A stretch of 64,000 bases of DNA, taken from contig NZ_JAPNTZ010000017.1 in NCBI RefSeq assembly GCF_026626335.1, positions 62,001-126,000 on the forward strand, written 5' to 3'. The notes under the pieces were generated by a model. It was not told the origin of the DNA, did no database searches, and saw only the letters and a list, made by a program, of their open reading frames with translations. The position numbers and the translations under genes were made by a program. The DNA is from Paractinoplanes pyxinae. GTDB taxonomy: Bacteria > Actinomycetota > Actinomycetes > Mycobacteriales > Micromonosporaceae. Below are positions 33,477 to 41,583 of the stretch, piece by piece (position 1 is the stretch's first letter; the number at the start of each line of letters is the position of its first letter).

Positions 33477-35333
33477 TCAGAAGACGTCCTCGGAAATGTC
33501 CATGATGTCCAGGGTCGCGCTCTCGATGATCCGGCGGTCGGAGCCGACCCGCGGCAGCACCTCGCGCACGAAGAACCGCGCGGCCGCCACCTTGCCCTCG
33601 TAGAAGTTCTTGTCGGCCGCCGAGACGTCGCCGCCCAGCGCCTTGAGGGCCACCTCGGCCTGACGCAGCAGCAGCCACGCGAGCACCACGTCGCCCAGGG
33701 CGAGCAGGATGCGCCGCGAGTTCAGGCCCACCTTGTAGAGCTCGCGGGTCTCCCCGCCCTGCACCGAGCCCAGCCAGCCCATGGTCGCGCCGAGGATCTG
33801 CTGCATCTCGCCGAGCGCCTTGCCCAGGCCGAGCCGCTCCAGCTTGAGCTGACCGTTGCCGGCCTCGCTCTCGACGAAGGCCTGCATCTCGGAGGCCAGC
33901 GTGGCCAGCGCGACGCCCTGATCCTTCACGATCTTGCGGAAGATCAGGTCGAGGCTCTGGATCGCGGTGGTGCCCTCGTACAGGGTGTCGATCTTGGCGT
34001 CCCGCACGTACTGCTCGAGCGGGTAGTCCTGCAGGAAGCCGGAGCCGCCGAACGTCTGCAGCGCCTCGTGACCCAGCAACTCGTACGCCCGCTCCGAGCC
34101 CACGCCTTTGACCAGCGGGAGCAGCAGGTCGTTGACCTTGCTGGCCTGCTTGGCGGCCTCGACGTCACCCGCCGCCTGCGCGATGGCGACCTTGTCCTGC
34201 CAGGTGGCCGTGTAGATCACCAGGGCGCGCAGGGCCTCCGAGTACGACTTCTGGAGCATCAGCGACCGGCGTACGTCGGGGTGGTGCGTGATCGTGACGC
34301 GCGGGGCGGCCTTGTCGTCGTTCTGCACGAGGTCGGCGCCCTGGACGCGGTTCTTGGCGTACTCCAGGGCGTTCAGGTAACCCGTGGACAGGGTGGCGAT
34401 GGCCTTGGTGCCGACCATCATCCGGGCGTACTCGATGATCATGAACATCTGCCGGATGCCCTGGTGCTTCTCACCGAGCAGCCAGCCCTTGGCCGGGGTG
34501 CCGTGCTCGCCGAAGGTCAGCTCGCAGGTGTTCGAGACCTTGAGGCCCATCTTGTGCTCGACGTTGGTCGCGTAGACGCCGTTGCGCTCGCCCAGCTCGC
34601 CGGTCTCGGCGTCGAAGTGGTACTTCGGCACGATGAACAGCGACAGGCCCTTGGTGCCCGGGCCGCCGACGCCCTCGACGCCGACCGGGCGGGCCAGCAC
34701 GTAGTGGATGATGTTGTCGGTCAGGTCGTGCTCACCCGAGGTGATGAAGCGCTTGACGCCCTCGATGTGCCACGAGCCGTCGGGCTGCGGGATCGCCCGG
34801 GCCCGGCCGGCGCCGACGTCCGAACCCGCGTCGGGTTCGGTCAGCACCATGGTGGAGCCCCACAGCTTCTCGACGAAGAGCTTGGCCCACTTCTTCTGCT
34901 CCTCGGTGCCCTCGGCGTCGACGACCGACGCGAACGAGGGGCCGGACGAGTACATCCAGACGGGGGCGTTGGCGCCGAGCACGTTCTCGGCCAGACCCCA
35001 CCAGAAGGCGCGCGGGGCGAGCGTGCCGCCGAGGCTGCCGGGCAGATCGAGCCGCCAGAACTCGGAGGCCATCCACTGCTCGAACGACTTCTTGAACGAC
35101 TCCGGCAGCGGAGCGGTGTGCGTGGCCGGGTCGAAGACCGGCGGGTTGCGGTCGGCCTCGACGTAGCTGGCGGCCAGATCCTCGGTGGCGAGGCGGTTGA
35201 CCTCGGTCAGCACGTCGCGCGCGGTGTCGGCGTCGATCTCGTCGTAGGGCGCCTGGCCGAACGCCTGGTCAGCCCCGAAGACCTCGAACAGATTGAACTG
35301 GAGGTCCCGAAGGTTGCTCTTGTAGTGAGTCAT
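33477..35333 (-). CDS. Acyl-CoA dehydrogenase, long FadE5-like form
   Basis: This is a 618-aa flavoenzyme that introduces the trans-2,3 double bond in acyl-CoA beta-oxidation and passes electrons to ETF. It is longer than the usual 380-aa dehydrogenases and resembles mycobacterial FadE5 in length and motifs. An N-terminal extension is followed by the FAD/substrate region (MVLTEPDAGSDVG, VKRFITSGEHD), the central LKVSNTCELTFG, and the C-terminal helical domain with the catalytic-base segment DTLYEGTTAIQSLD. A further C-terminal extension has the LLLRQAEVAL segment. Two inverted repeats 41-79 bp upstream, the nearer identical in type to one upstream of etfD, suggest control by a fatty-acid-responsive repressor. 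Confidence 0.93.
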   Translation of the reverse strand: MTHYKSNLRDLQFNLFEVFGADQAFGQAPYDEIDADTARDVLTEVNRLATEDLAASYVEADRNPPVFDPATHTAPLPESFKKSFEQWMASEFWRLDLPGSLGGTLAPRAFWWGLAENVLGANAPVWMYSSGPSFASVVDAEGTEEQKKWAKLFVEKLWGSTMVLTEPDAGSDVGAGRARAIPQPDGSWHIEGVKRFITSGEHDLTDNIIHYVLARPVGVEGVGGPGTKGLSLFIVPKYHFDAETGELGERNGVYATNVEHKMGLKVSNTCELTFGEHGTPAKGWLLGEKHQGIRQMFMIIEYARMMVGTKAIATLSTGYLNALEYAKNRVQGADLVQNDDKAAPRVTITHHPDVRRSLMLQKSYSEALRALVIYTATWQDKVAIAQAAGDVEAAKQASKVNDLLLPLVKGVGSERAYELLGHEALQTFGGSGFLQDYPLEQYVRDAKIDTLYEGTTAIQSLDLIFRKIVKDQGVALATLASEMQAFVESEAGNGQLKLERLGLGKALGEMQQILGATMGWLGSVQGGETRELYKVGLNSRRILLALGDVVLAWLLLRQAEVALKALGGDVSAADKNFYEGKVAAARFFVREVLPRVGSDRRIIESATLDIMDISEDVF

Positions 35334-35373
35334 GGTGCTTGGCCCCGCTCTCCGAACGCCGCCGGTTTTTCAG

Positions 35374-35412
35374 TTACCCGTCAGTAACAGCCACTGTATT
35401 ACTGATCGGTAG
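35374..35412 (-). promoter_or_regulatory. Twin TTAC-N6-GTA(A/G) operators of the acyl-CoA dehydrogenase gene
   Basis: TTAC-CCGTCA-GTAA at 35374-35387 and TTAC-TGATCG-GTAG at 35399-35412 are spaced 25 bp centre to centre in the promoter region. The second also reads as the near-palindrome TACTGATCGGTA. The arrangement suits a TetR-family fatty-acid-degradation repressor, but the regulator is not in the window. Confidence 0.6.
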
Positions 35413-35633
35413 GACCGGACAACCCGCGAGCAGTTTCGTGACCAACCACCCTCCGGTGGGGGTCGGTCCGTCGGTTCGAACATCAAACCCCTCCGATCGG
35501 GTGGCCAGCAGGATGTCCGTTCGGCTATTTAGGTACTCCCATGCGCACCTGTCGTATCGGTGCGCGGCGCGGCTCGTTGCTCCGGATAGACACGAAGCTT
35601 TTCTGCTTCGACGAGCCGCCAAGGGGGCGCGCC

Positions 35634-35792
35634 ATGTTCGCCACGCTCAAGAGCCTCATTCCGGAGCCCCGCCAGGCGGATCAGCCACGCCACTACATCG
35701 GGCGTCACCGCCGTCCTGAACCCGTGCCCGTACCGGTCTCGCCGACCCCCAGCGAAGCCTCGGGCGACGCCGAAGCTCAGCCCGCCGCCTAA
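35634..35792 (+). CDS. Small hypothetical protein, 52 aa
   Basis: The product begins MFATLKSLIPEPRQADQPRH and ends in a Pro/Val/Ala-rich tail. No domain is recognised. ATG 35634 has AAGGGGG 6 nt upstream, and a CGAAGC/GCTTCG hairpin lies about 24 nt further up. The stop codon overlaps the stop of the convergent phosphatase gene by 4 nt (CTAA), which supports a real gene end. Codon use is normal. A longer in-frame start at 35541 has no ribosome site. Confidence 0.5.
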   Translation: MFATLKSLIPEPRQADQPRHYIGRHRRPEPVPVPVSPTPSEASGDAEAQPAA

Positions 35793-36898
35793 CTTCCGGC
35801 GGCGCCCACTTCCCAGCTCGGCATCGGCACCGTCGCGCCGTCGTCCGGGCCGGCGTACTCCAGCAGCACCAGCGCGATGTCGTCCTCCAGGCGGCCGTGG
35901 ACCCAGTCCACCAGGGCCGTCTCGAGGGAGGCGAGACCGTCGCCGACCGTGCCGTGGCCGAGCAGCCGCCACGCCCGGTCGGCGGTCGGGAAGAACTCGC
36001 CGTCGCGCCGCGCCTCACCCAGACCGTCGGTGAACAGCAGCAGCCGGTCGCCGGGTTCGAGCCGCTCGACGCGGGGCTTGACCTCGGGCATGAAACCGAG
36101 CGGCGGCGCCGGCGACGGGGGCTCGAGCGGGATGACCTTGCCCCGCCGCAGCAGCAGCGGCGCCGGATGTCCACAGTTGACGATCGTCAGCGTGCCGCCT
36201 CGCTCTTCGACCAGGGCGGCGGTGACGAAATCCTCGTCGCCGACGCTGCGGGCTACGGCCCGGTCGAGGTCGGTCACCATCGACTTGAGGTCGGCCCGCT
36301 CGTACGCCACATGCCGGTACGAGCCGAGGACGATGCTGGCCAGTCGCACCGCGTCCAGACCCTTGCCCCGGACGTCGCCGATGATGATCCGCACGCCGTA
36401 CGGGGTGTCGAGCGCCTCGTAGAGGTCGCCCCCGATGTCGGCCGCGGCCGTCGCCGAGATGTAGCGCCCAGCGACCGCGAGCGCGCCCACCTGCGGGCCG
36501 AGCGGCCGCAGCACCGCCTGCTGAGCCACCGCGGCCAGCCGCTGCAACTCGGCGATCTTGTCGGCCTGGCGTTCCCGCAGCATGGCCACCGCGATGGCGA
36601 TGCCGGTGGCGAGCAGGATGCCGACGATATTCACCCCGCCGGAAACGGTCAGCGGCCCGGCCATGCCCACGAAGACCATGCCCACGATCGCGGCTAGCAC
36701 CCCGGCGGCCAGCACGGCCGGCCAGAACGCGAAGACGGCGGCCAGGAACGGGACGGCCGCCAGCAGGCCCACGAAGTCGGCTTTTCTGCCGTCGGAGAGT
36801 TCCACGGCGGACACGATTGCGAGCAGCACAACAGCCGCGCCGAGTCCGGCGCGGGATCCAGGGCTCAGCGGGCGTCGGCCCGGCGGCAGGTCAGGCAT
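35789..36898 (-). CDS. Membrane-anchored PP2C/SpoIIE-type serine phosphatase
   Basis: This 369-aa protein has an N-terminal region of four to five hydrophobic helices (about 15-110) and a short coiled linker (MLRERQADKIAELQRLAAVAQQAVL). The linker leads into a SpoIIE/RsbU phosphatase domain with GRYISATAAADIGGDLYEA, IIIGDVRGKGLDAV and LLLFTDGLGEARR, the metal-binding Asp positions. Such phosphatases dephosphorylate anti-anti-sigma factors in partner-switching control of alternative sigma factors. No STAS or anti-sigma gene adjoins, so the partner is elsewhere. ATG 36898 is chosen; ATG 36916 would add six residues. Confidence 0.88.
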   Translation of the reverse strand: MPDLPPGRRPLSPGSRAGLGAAVVLLAIVSAVELSDGRKADFVGLLAAVPFLAAVFAFWPAVLAAGVLAAIVGMVFVGMAGPLTVSGGVNIVGILLATGIAIAVAMLRERQADKIAELQRLAAVAQQAVLRPLGPQVGALAVAGRYISATAAADIGGDLYEALDTPYGVRIIIGDVRGKGLDAVRLASIVLGSYRHVAYERADLKSMVTDLDRAVARSVGDEDFVTAALVEERGGTLTIVNCGHPAPLLLRRGKVIPLEPPSPAPPLGFMPEVKPRVERLEPGDRLLLFTDGLGEARRDGEFFPTADRAWRLLGHGTVGDGLASLETALVDWVHGRLEDDIALVLLEYAGPDDGATVPMPSWEVGAAGS

Positions 36899-37016
36899 GG
36901 CTACGCGACACAGCATGCACGATCGAGGCGACCGACCGCACTAACTTGACCCCTAGTCTGAGCGGGTTCTGACCGGGCGGCCGAACGGGACGGTCGGGCA
37001 GTGACAGGATGTCCGC

Positions 37017-37559
37017 GTGACAAGCGATCTGCGTGACCAATTGCGGGCCGCGTTCCGCTGGACCGATCCCGGCGACGGAAGCGGCTATCTGGTGAGCGAT
37101 CGCTCCGGTTGGTGGCGCGACCCGGCGATTCTGGCCGGGCTCGGCGACGGGCTGGCCGAATTGTTCCGCGCCGATCGGCCCACGGTCGTCGTCTCACCCG
37201 AGGTCACCGGTTTTCTGGTCGGCCCCCTGGTCGCCCGGGCGCTCGGGGTGGGCTTCGTCGAGGCCTATCGGGCCGGGGCGCGGCGCCCGATCGCGGAACC
37301 CATGATCTGGGCCGAGGTGCCCGCCGACCATCGCGGCGAGAACCAGCATTTGGGCGTACGGCGGGAGCTGGTGAAGGCCGGCGATCGGGTGCTCATTGTT
37401 GACGACTGGGCAGCCACCGGCGCTCAGGCCCGGGCTCTGCGCACACTCTTCGCCGACCGGTACGTGGGCACCGCGGTGATCGTCGACGAGTGCCCGCCCG
37501 AGGTGGCCCGTGAGCTCACCCTGCGCGGGCTGCTCACGGGCGACGACATCGAGCCCTAA
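37017..37559 (+). CDS. Phosphoribosyltransferase-family protein
   Basis: This 180-aa protein has a type I PRTase fold. The 5-phosphoribosyl-pyrophosphate loop VLIVDDWAATGAQ near residues 123-135 and the early strand TVVVSPEVTGFLVGPLVARALG match adenine phosphoribosyltransferase-like proteins. The N-terminal part (GYLVSDRSGWWRDPAILAGLGDGLAELF) differs from standard Apt, so purine salvage is only one option; an unknown base or a regulatory role is equally possible. The start is GTG 37017. The stop overlaps that of the convergent YciI gene by 4 nt. Confidence 0.82.
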   Translation: MTSDLRDQLRAAFRWTDPGDGSGYLVSDRSGWWRDPAILAGLGDGLAELFRADRPTVVVSPEVTGFLVGPLVARALGVGFVEAYRAGARRPIAEPMIWAEVPADHRGENQHLGVRRELVKAGDRVLIVDDWAATGAQARALRTLFADRYVGTAVIVDECPPEVARELTLRGLLTGDDIEP

Positions 37560-37831
37560 GGCTTCGGGTAGTCCTTCAGCGCGCCGCGGGTCGGCAGCCA
37601 GCCGGTGGCCGAGTATTCGGCGACGCCCCTCAACACGTACGGGTCCTGCGAGATCAACTCTTGGGCGCGCGCCTCGTCGTCGACGTTGAGCAGCACGACG
37701 CCGCCGTTGGCCGGAATCTGACGGCCGGCCGTGACGACGAGGTTGCGAGCCTCGAGTTCGTCCAGATAGGCCAGATGCGCGTCCCGCACCTCGTCGACCT
37801 GCTCGATCGGCACGAGGTACTTCGAAATCAT
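37556..37831 (-). CDS. YciI-family protein
   Basis: This 91-aa ferredoxin-like alpha/beta-barrel protein starts MISKYLVPIEQVDEVRDAHL, with the family pattern LDELEARNLVVTAGRQIPANGGVVLLN and QELISQDPYVLRGVAEYSATGW. The His (RDAHL) and Asp (SQDPY) of the YCII active-site pair are present. Family members are dehalogenase- or lactonase-like small enzymes, but the substrate is unknown. There is no clear ribosome site at ATG 37831; a GTG at 37840 is an alternative. Divergent from the LLM oxidoreductase gene 33 bp away. Confidence 0.82.
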   Translation of the reverse strand: MISKYLVPIEQVDEVRDAHLAYLDELEARNLVVTAGRQIPANGGVVLLNVDDEARAQELISQDPYVLRGVAEYSATGWLPTRGALKDYPKP

Positions 37832-37864
37832 CAGATACACGACTGCAATCGTACGATCGACCTC

Positions 37865-38839
37865 GTGAACAACCTTGGGCGATACGGCATCTGGGTCTCT
37901 CATCACGCCTGGCCGCAGGAACCGAATGTGATCGCGGCCGCGGCCCAGGAACTCGAGGCACTGGGCTACGGCTCGGTCTGGATCGGCGGCAGCCCGCCCA
38001 ACGACCTCGAACTGCCCGAGGCCATCCTCGCCGCCACCACGAACCTGGTCGTGGGCACCAGCGTGGTCGACATCTGGCACAGCCACGGCGAGACCCTGGC
38101 CGCCGCCCACGTGACGCTGAGCGACCAGTTCCCCGGGCGGTTCTATCTGGGTGTGGGCTCCGGGCACGCGCCGACCGCGGCCGCCGTCGGGCAGAGCTAC
38201 GTGAAGCCGTTGACGCGACTGCGAGACTTCCTCACCGAGAAGCTGCACCGGGTGCCGCCGGCCGAGCGGATGATCGCCGCCCTGGGCCCGAAGGCGCTGG
38301 CCACGGCACGCGAGATGACGGCCGGCGCGCTGCCGTACCTGATGCCGCCCGAACACACCGCCGAGGCGCGTTCGATCCTCGGGACAGATCGGCTGCTGGC
38401 CCCCGAACAGAAGGTTTTCCTGGGCACCGATCCGGAGCAGGCCCGCGCGGTCGGCCGGCGGGTGCTGAAGACGTATCTGTCGTTGCCGAACTACACCAAC
38501 CCATGGCGCCGGTTCGGCTTCACCGACGACGACCTGGCCGGCGAGGGCAGCGACCGGCTGGTCGACTGGGCCGTGGCCTGGGGCGACGCGGCCACGGTAC
38601 GCAGGCGGGTCGACGCCCATCTCGAGTCCGGCGCCGACCACGTCGCCGTGCAGGTCTTGTCGGCTGACCCGAGCCGGCACCTGCCCCGCGCGGAGTGGCG
38701 AGCGGTCGCCGAGGCGCTATTTACGCCGCTTGGCGATGACGAGAGAGATCGCCGCGACGATTCCGGTCACGCCCAGAAAGCAGCTGAACAAAATGAGCAG
38801 TTGCCACGGCTTGATCGCTCCCATGGCGGCACAGCCTAG
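37865..38839 (+). CDS. LLM-class F420-dependent oxidoreductase
   Basis: This 324-aa luciferase-like TIM-barrel protein begins VNNLGRYGIWVSHHAWPQEP and contains ELEALGYGSVWIGGSPP, LVVGTSVVDIWHSH, FYLGVGSGHAP and GADHVAVQVLS. These match a coenzyme-F420 subgroup common in mycelial actinobacteria. It transfers hydride between F420 and an unknown substrate. The last 38 residues, after FTPLG, are charged and unlike the family, and they overlap a small antisense membrane protein gene. The functional protein probably ends near residue 287 in the alignment sense. The start is GTG 37865. Confidence 0.85.
   Translation: MNNLGRYGIWVSHHAWPQEPNVIAAAAQELEALGYGSVWIGGSPPNDLELPEAILAATTNLVVGTSVVDIWHSHGETLAAAHVTLSDQFPGRFYLGVGSGHAPTAAAVGQSYVKPLTRLRDFLTEKLHRVPPAERMIAALGPKALATAREMTAGALPYLMPPEHTAEARSILGTDRLLAPEQKVFLGTDPEQARAVGRRVLKTYLSLPNYTNPWRRFGFTDDDLAGEGSDRLVDWAVAWGDAATVRRRVDAHLESGADHVAVQVLSADPSRHLPRAEWRAVAEALFTPLGDDERDRRDDSGHAQKAAEQNEQLPRLDRSHGGTA
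38717..38824 (-). CDS. Tiny single-helix membrane protein, 35 aa
   Basis: The frame reads MGAIKPWQLLILFSCFLGVT then GIVAAISLVIAKRRK: a short N-terminus, one membrane helix of about 24 residues and a basic end, so the C-terminus is predicted inside. The MGAIKPW start resembles the N-termini of TatA-like and other small actinobacterial membrane proteins. It is antisense to the atypical tail of the F420 oxidoreductase gene, whose family-like part ends just before. There is no strong ribosome site. I judge it real because the hydrophobic/basic pattern is unlikely by chance, but its size keeps confidence moderate. Confidence 0.55.
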   Translation of the reverse strand: MGAIKPWQLLILFSCFLGVTGIVAAISLVIAKRRK

Positions 38840-38948
38840 GGGATCGGCGACTTCGGCCGGATTTCGCCTCATGTCCGGCGGTCGGCGGCCGAGCGGTCGG
38901 CCGTGCGGACGATGACGGGGCGCGCCCGGCCAAGGTTACCTTTTGGGA

Positions 38949-39428
38949 GTGTTTCTGCAGATCATCGCGCGTCCGGACCCCCGCCTTACCGCCGAAGCCC
39001 TGCGCCACGGACTACGCCGGCCGGTGCTGCTCGCCCGCCTCGCCGGCTGGGCGCTGCTCGGCCTGGCCCTGCTGCTCCAACTGCACGGCGACGGCCTCAA
39101 CTTCACCATGCTGGTCGCGGGCGTCGCCCTGGCCGTCGTAGTCCCGATGTTCCTGCTGAACGGCGGCGTACGCCGCGCCCTCCGCGACGCCAGCCCGACC
39201 ACAGTCGAGATCAGCAACGACGGGGTGGCCTGCTCATCGGTCGAGAGCCGGCACGCGTACGCATGGAACGCTTTCACCAACCTCGACCACCTGCCCGGCC
39301 AAATCGTGCTCGGCCTGGGCGCCGGCCGTTTCGTCCAGATCCCGACGCGCGGCCTGACCGCCGAGCAGATCCACCAGGTGCTGACCACCGCCACCGCACA
39401 CGGCGTCCCCGGCCGGCGCTCCAAATAG
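38949..39428 (+). CDS. YcxB-like membrane-associated hypothetical protein
   Basis: This 159-aa protein has two hydrophobic helices at about 28-65 (LARLAGWALLGLALLLQL and FTMLVAGVALAVVVPMFLL). A soluble beta-rich C-terminal half follows (VEISNDGVACSSVESRHAYAWNAFTNLD and GRFVQIPTRGLT). The pattern is that of YcxB-like or PH-type small membrane proteins. GTG 38949 gives a better start than the TTG two codons upstream. It is a single gene with no partner. Function unknown. Confidence 0.65.
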   Translation: MFLQIIARPDPRLTAEALRHGLRRPVLLARLAGWALLGLALLLQLHGDGLNFTMLVAGVALAVVVPMFLLNGGVRRALRDASPTTVEISNDGVACSSVESRHAYAWNAFTNLDHLPGQIVLGLGAGRFVQIPTRGLTAEQIHQVLTTATAHGVPGRRSK

Positions 39429-39514
39429 GCCGGTAATCAGGTTTAGACACGATGGCATAACCCGAACGAAGTCCTTGGCGGAGCGCTGCTCAGAAATCCA
39501 CCTAGAGTGGACAT

Positions 39515-40261
39515 ATGACCCAGAACGCTACTCTCCCCCGATCCCGGCGGCCGCTGCTGGCCGCCGCCGTGGTGATGACCGCGGCGACCAGCCTCGTCGC
39601 GGTCGCCCAGCCGGCGATGGCCACGTCGCACCGGCCCTGCACGGTCGTCAAGCACAGCAGCACCGACGGTGTCGCCAAGCAGGGCACGGCCACCGCCACC
39701 CTCGGCGCCGACGGCCTCAAGGTCACGACGGCCCCCGGCAAGAACGACGACAAGGTGTCGTGGCGCGACAACTTCCGGCCGGTGGCCGCCAACACTGTCA
39801 ACGAGCTTTCGTACGAGACGGTGAAGCTGGACGAGGCCGGCGAGGGCGTCAACGACGCGGCACTGCCCGCCTACCACATCTTCGTGAAGACGCCGGCCGG
39901 CGAAGGCAGCCTGGTCTTCGAGCCGTACTGGTACCTCGGCCAGGTCGGCCTGCCCGGCAACCCGCAGCGTGGCCTGCGCACCGAGTGGAACGTGCTGCAG
40001 GGCAAGCTGTGGACCCCGTCGACCACGATCAACGGCCTCACGAAGACCGCCGGCGGCCCGCCCGAGAAGACGTTCGCCCAGGTCGTGGCGGACAACCCGA
40101 AGATGACGGTGACCGGCATCGGCTTCGGCCTCGGCACCTACAACCCCGGCACCACGGCGATCATCGACGACCAGCGCTTCGCCACGAAGACGTCGTGCAC
40201 CGACCACCAGTGGTCGACCGGCTTCCGCAACGGCATCTGGTGGCCGGGCTGGCTGCGCTGA
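39515..40261 (+). CDS. Secreted hypothetical protein, 248 aa
   Basis: A typical Sec/Tat-like signal peptide occupies residues 1-36: basic RSRR, hydrophobic LLAAAVVMTAATSLVAVA, and an AMA-type cleavage site. The mature protein of about 210 residues is rich in Thr, Gly and Trp and has two Cys (one near the N-terminus, one near the end) that could form a disulfide. Its C-terminal part (VTGIGFGLGTYNPGTTAIIDD) resembles a beta-sandwich strand series. I do not recognise the family. It is monocistronic, with a perfect hairpin 31 nt after the stop. It is exported; its target is unknown. Confidence 0.75.
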   Translation: MTQNATLPRSRRPLLAAAVVMTAATSLVAVAQPAMATSHRPCTVVKHSSTDGVAKQGTATATLGADGLKVTTAPGKNDDKVSWRDNFRPVAANTVNELSYETVKLDEAGEGVNDAALPAYHIFVKTPAGEGSLVFEPYWYLGQVGLPGNPQRGLRTEWNVLQGKLWTPSTTINGLTKTAGGPPEKTFAQVVADNPKMTVTGIGFGLGTYNPGTTAIIDDQRFATKTSCTDHQWSTGFRNGIWWPGWLR

Positions 40262-40291
40262 CTTTCGCTTTTTCCCCGTACGTCGTTCATC

Positions 40292-40318
40292 GGGCCGAGC
40301 CCTGCCGGGGCTCGGCCC
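40292..40318. terminator. Terminator hairpin between secreted protein gene and dcd
   Basis: A perfect 11-bp stem GGGCCGAGCCC/GGGCTCGGCCC with a 5-nt loop lies between two convergent genes. The T-run is weak on the plus strand (GTCTTT follows after four bases). Confidence 0.75.
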
Positions 40319-40346
40319 GCACGTCTTTCAACGCGCCGGCGTCAGC

Positions 40347-40925
40347 TCAGCTCGTGGGCCAGAGCCGGAAGTTCTGCGCCGACCGGCTCGGGGTCGGGCC
40401 GCGTTGGCCCTGGTAGCGGCTGCCGTAGACGGCCGAGCCGTAAGGGTGCTCGGCCGGGCTCGAGAGGCGGAAGATGCACAGCTGGCCGATCTTCATACCC
40501 GGCCACAGCTTGATCGGCAGATTGGCCACGTTGGACAGCTCGAGCGTGACGTGGCCGGAGAAGCCCGGGTCGATGAAGCCGGCGGTGGAGTGCGTCAGCA
40601 GGCCCAGACGGCCGAGGCTGCTCTTACCCTCGAGGCGGCCGGCGAGCTGATCGCCCAGCGTGATGACTTCGAGCGTCGAGGCCAGCACGAATTCGCCCGG
40701 GTGCAGGACGAACGGCTCGCCGTCGGAGACCTCGACCAGGGCGGTCAGGTCGTCCTGCTGCTCGGCCGGGTCGATGTGGGTGTAGAGGTGGTTGTTGAAC
40801 ACCCGGAAGAAGCGGTCGAGCCGCACGTCGATGCTGGACGGTTGCAGCAGTTCCGGCTCGAACGGCGCCAGCGCGAGGTCGCCCGCCTTGATCTCGGAGA
40901 CCAGGTCACGGTCGGAGAGCAGCAT
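40347..40925 (-). CDS. dcd: dCTP deaminase
   Basis: This 192-aa trimeric enzyme makes dUTP (or directly dUMP in actinobacterial bifunctional forms) from dCTP. Seen are MLLSDRDLVSEIKAGDLALAP at the start, PSSIDVRLDRFFRVF, the nucleotide-binding EGKSSLGRLGLLTHSTAGFIDPGFSGHVTLELSN with the catalytic Glu near its end, and the C-terminal closing segment YQGQRGPTPSRSAQNF. ATG 40925 gives the canonical start. A perfect LexA-type SOS box lies 76 bp upstream in the intergenic region shared with a divergent gene, so DNA-damage control of deoxynucleotide supply is conceivable. Confidence 0.95.
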   Translation of the reverse strand: MLLSDRDLVSEIKAGDLALAPFEPELLQPSSIDVRLDRFFRVFNNHLYTHIDPAEQQDDLTALVEVSDGEPFVLHPGEFVLASTLEVITLGDQLAGRLEGKSSLGRLGLLTHSTAGFIDPGFSGHVTLELSNVANLPIKLWPGMKIGQLCIFRLSSPAEHPYGSAVYGSRYQGQRGPTPSRSAQNFRLWPTS

Positions 40926-41000
40926 CGCCACACCATACCGACCGGCGCCCGGCCGATTTTGCCGCACACCCGTCACCCGATCGGCGCGTTCATGGGCGTG

Positions 41001-41022
41001 TCGAACGTATGTTCGATAGAAT
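41001..41022 (+). promoter_or_regulatory. LexA/SOS box with an adjoining -10, leaderless start
   Basis: TCGAAC-GTAT-GTTCGA at 41001-41016 is a perfect match to the actinobacterial LexA operator form TCGAAC-N4-GTTCGA. A -10 hexamer TAGAAT (41017-41022) follows immediately. Its expected start point is 6-7 nt further on, that is at the ATG of the gene at 41029, so the transcript would be leaderless. LexA bound here would cover the promoter. Confidence 0.75.
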
Positions 41023-41028
41023 CACCTC

Positions 41029-41529
41029 ATGGCTTCCTGGTCCGATTTCGCCGCCTCCGATCCTGCGCTCGCCGCGGGCATCCGAGCGCTCCTGCAGCAG
41101 TACGGTCCCGGCCTGGCCTACCTGGCCACGGTCCGCCCCGACGGCGCCCCACGCCTGCATCCGGTCTCCCCCGTGATCACCGACCAGGGCCTCTACTGCT
41201 TCCTCATCCCGTCCCCCAAACGCCGCGACCTCGAACGCGACGGCCGCTACGCCCTGCACTCCTATCCCCCGGAGGAAAACGACGACGAGGCCATCCTCAC
41301 CGGCCGAGCCACCCCCGTCCACGACCCGCGAGTCATCGCCCGCCTGGCCGCCGACCTGCACGCCTCCCCCCACGTCGCCTGGCGCCTGTTCGAACTCTCC
41401 ATCGAATCCGCGCTCCTACGCACCCACGGCCCCGCCGGCGCCCTCCCCCTGGCCGCCGGCCCCATGGTGACCCCACTGACCCGCTCCTGGCGCGCAGAGT
41501 TACCCCGCCCCCTGGCCGCCGTGAGCTGA
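41029..41529 (+). CDS. Pyridoxamine 5'-phosphate oxidase-like flavin/F420-binding protein
   Basis: This 166-aa split-barrel protein contains GLAYLATVRPDGAPRLHPVSPVITDQGLYCFLIP and SPKRRDLERDGRYALHSYPP, the typical FMN/F420-binding first half of the PNPOx-like superfamily. It could reduce or scavenge small molecules with F420 or FMN; the precise reaction is unknown. An SOS box overlaps its promoter and it seems to be leaderless. The third codon position is very C-rich in the second half. No partner gene follows before tRNA-Gly. Confidence 0.85.
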   Translation: MASWSDFAASDPALAAGIRALLQQYGPGLAYLATVRPDGAPRLHPVSPVITDQGLYCFLIPSPKRRDLERDGRYALHSYPPEENDDEAILTGRATPVHDPRVIARLAADLHASPHVAWRLFELSIESALLRTHGPAGALPLAAGPMVTPLTRSWRAELPRPLAAVS

Positions 41530-41583
41530 CCCGACGGCCCAGTCGCGCCACCACCCCCCGAGATCGGGTACAGTGAGGCCGCC

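Noticed and set aside
38721..39008. 95-codon minus-strand frame overlapping the small membrane protein
   Set aside because: Arg/Ser-rich with no structure; the 35-aa one-helix frame in the same area is more protein-like.
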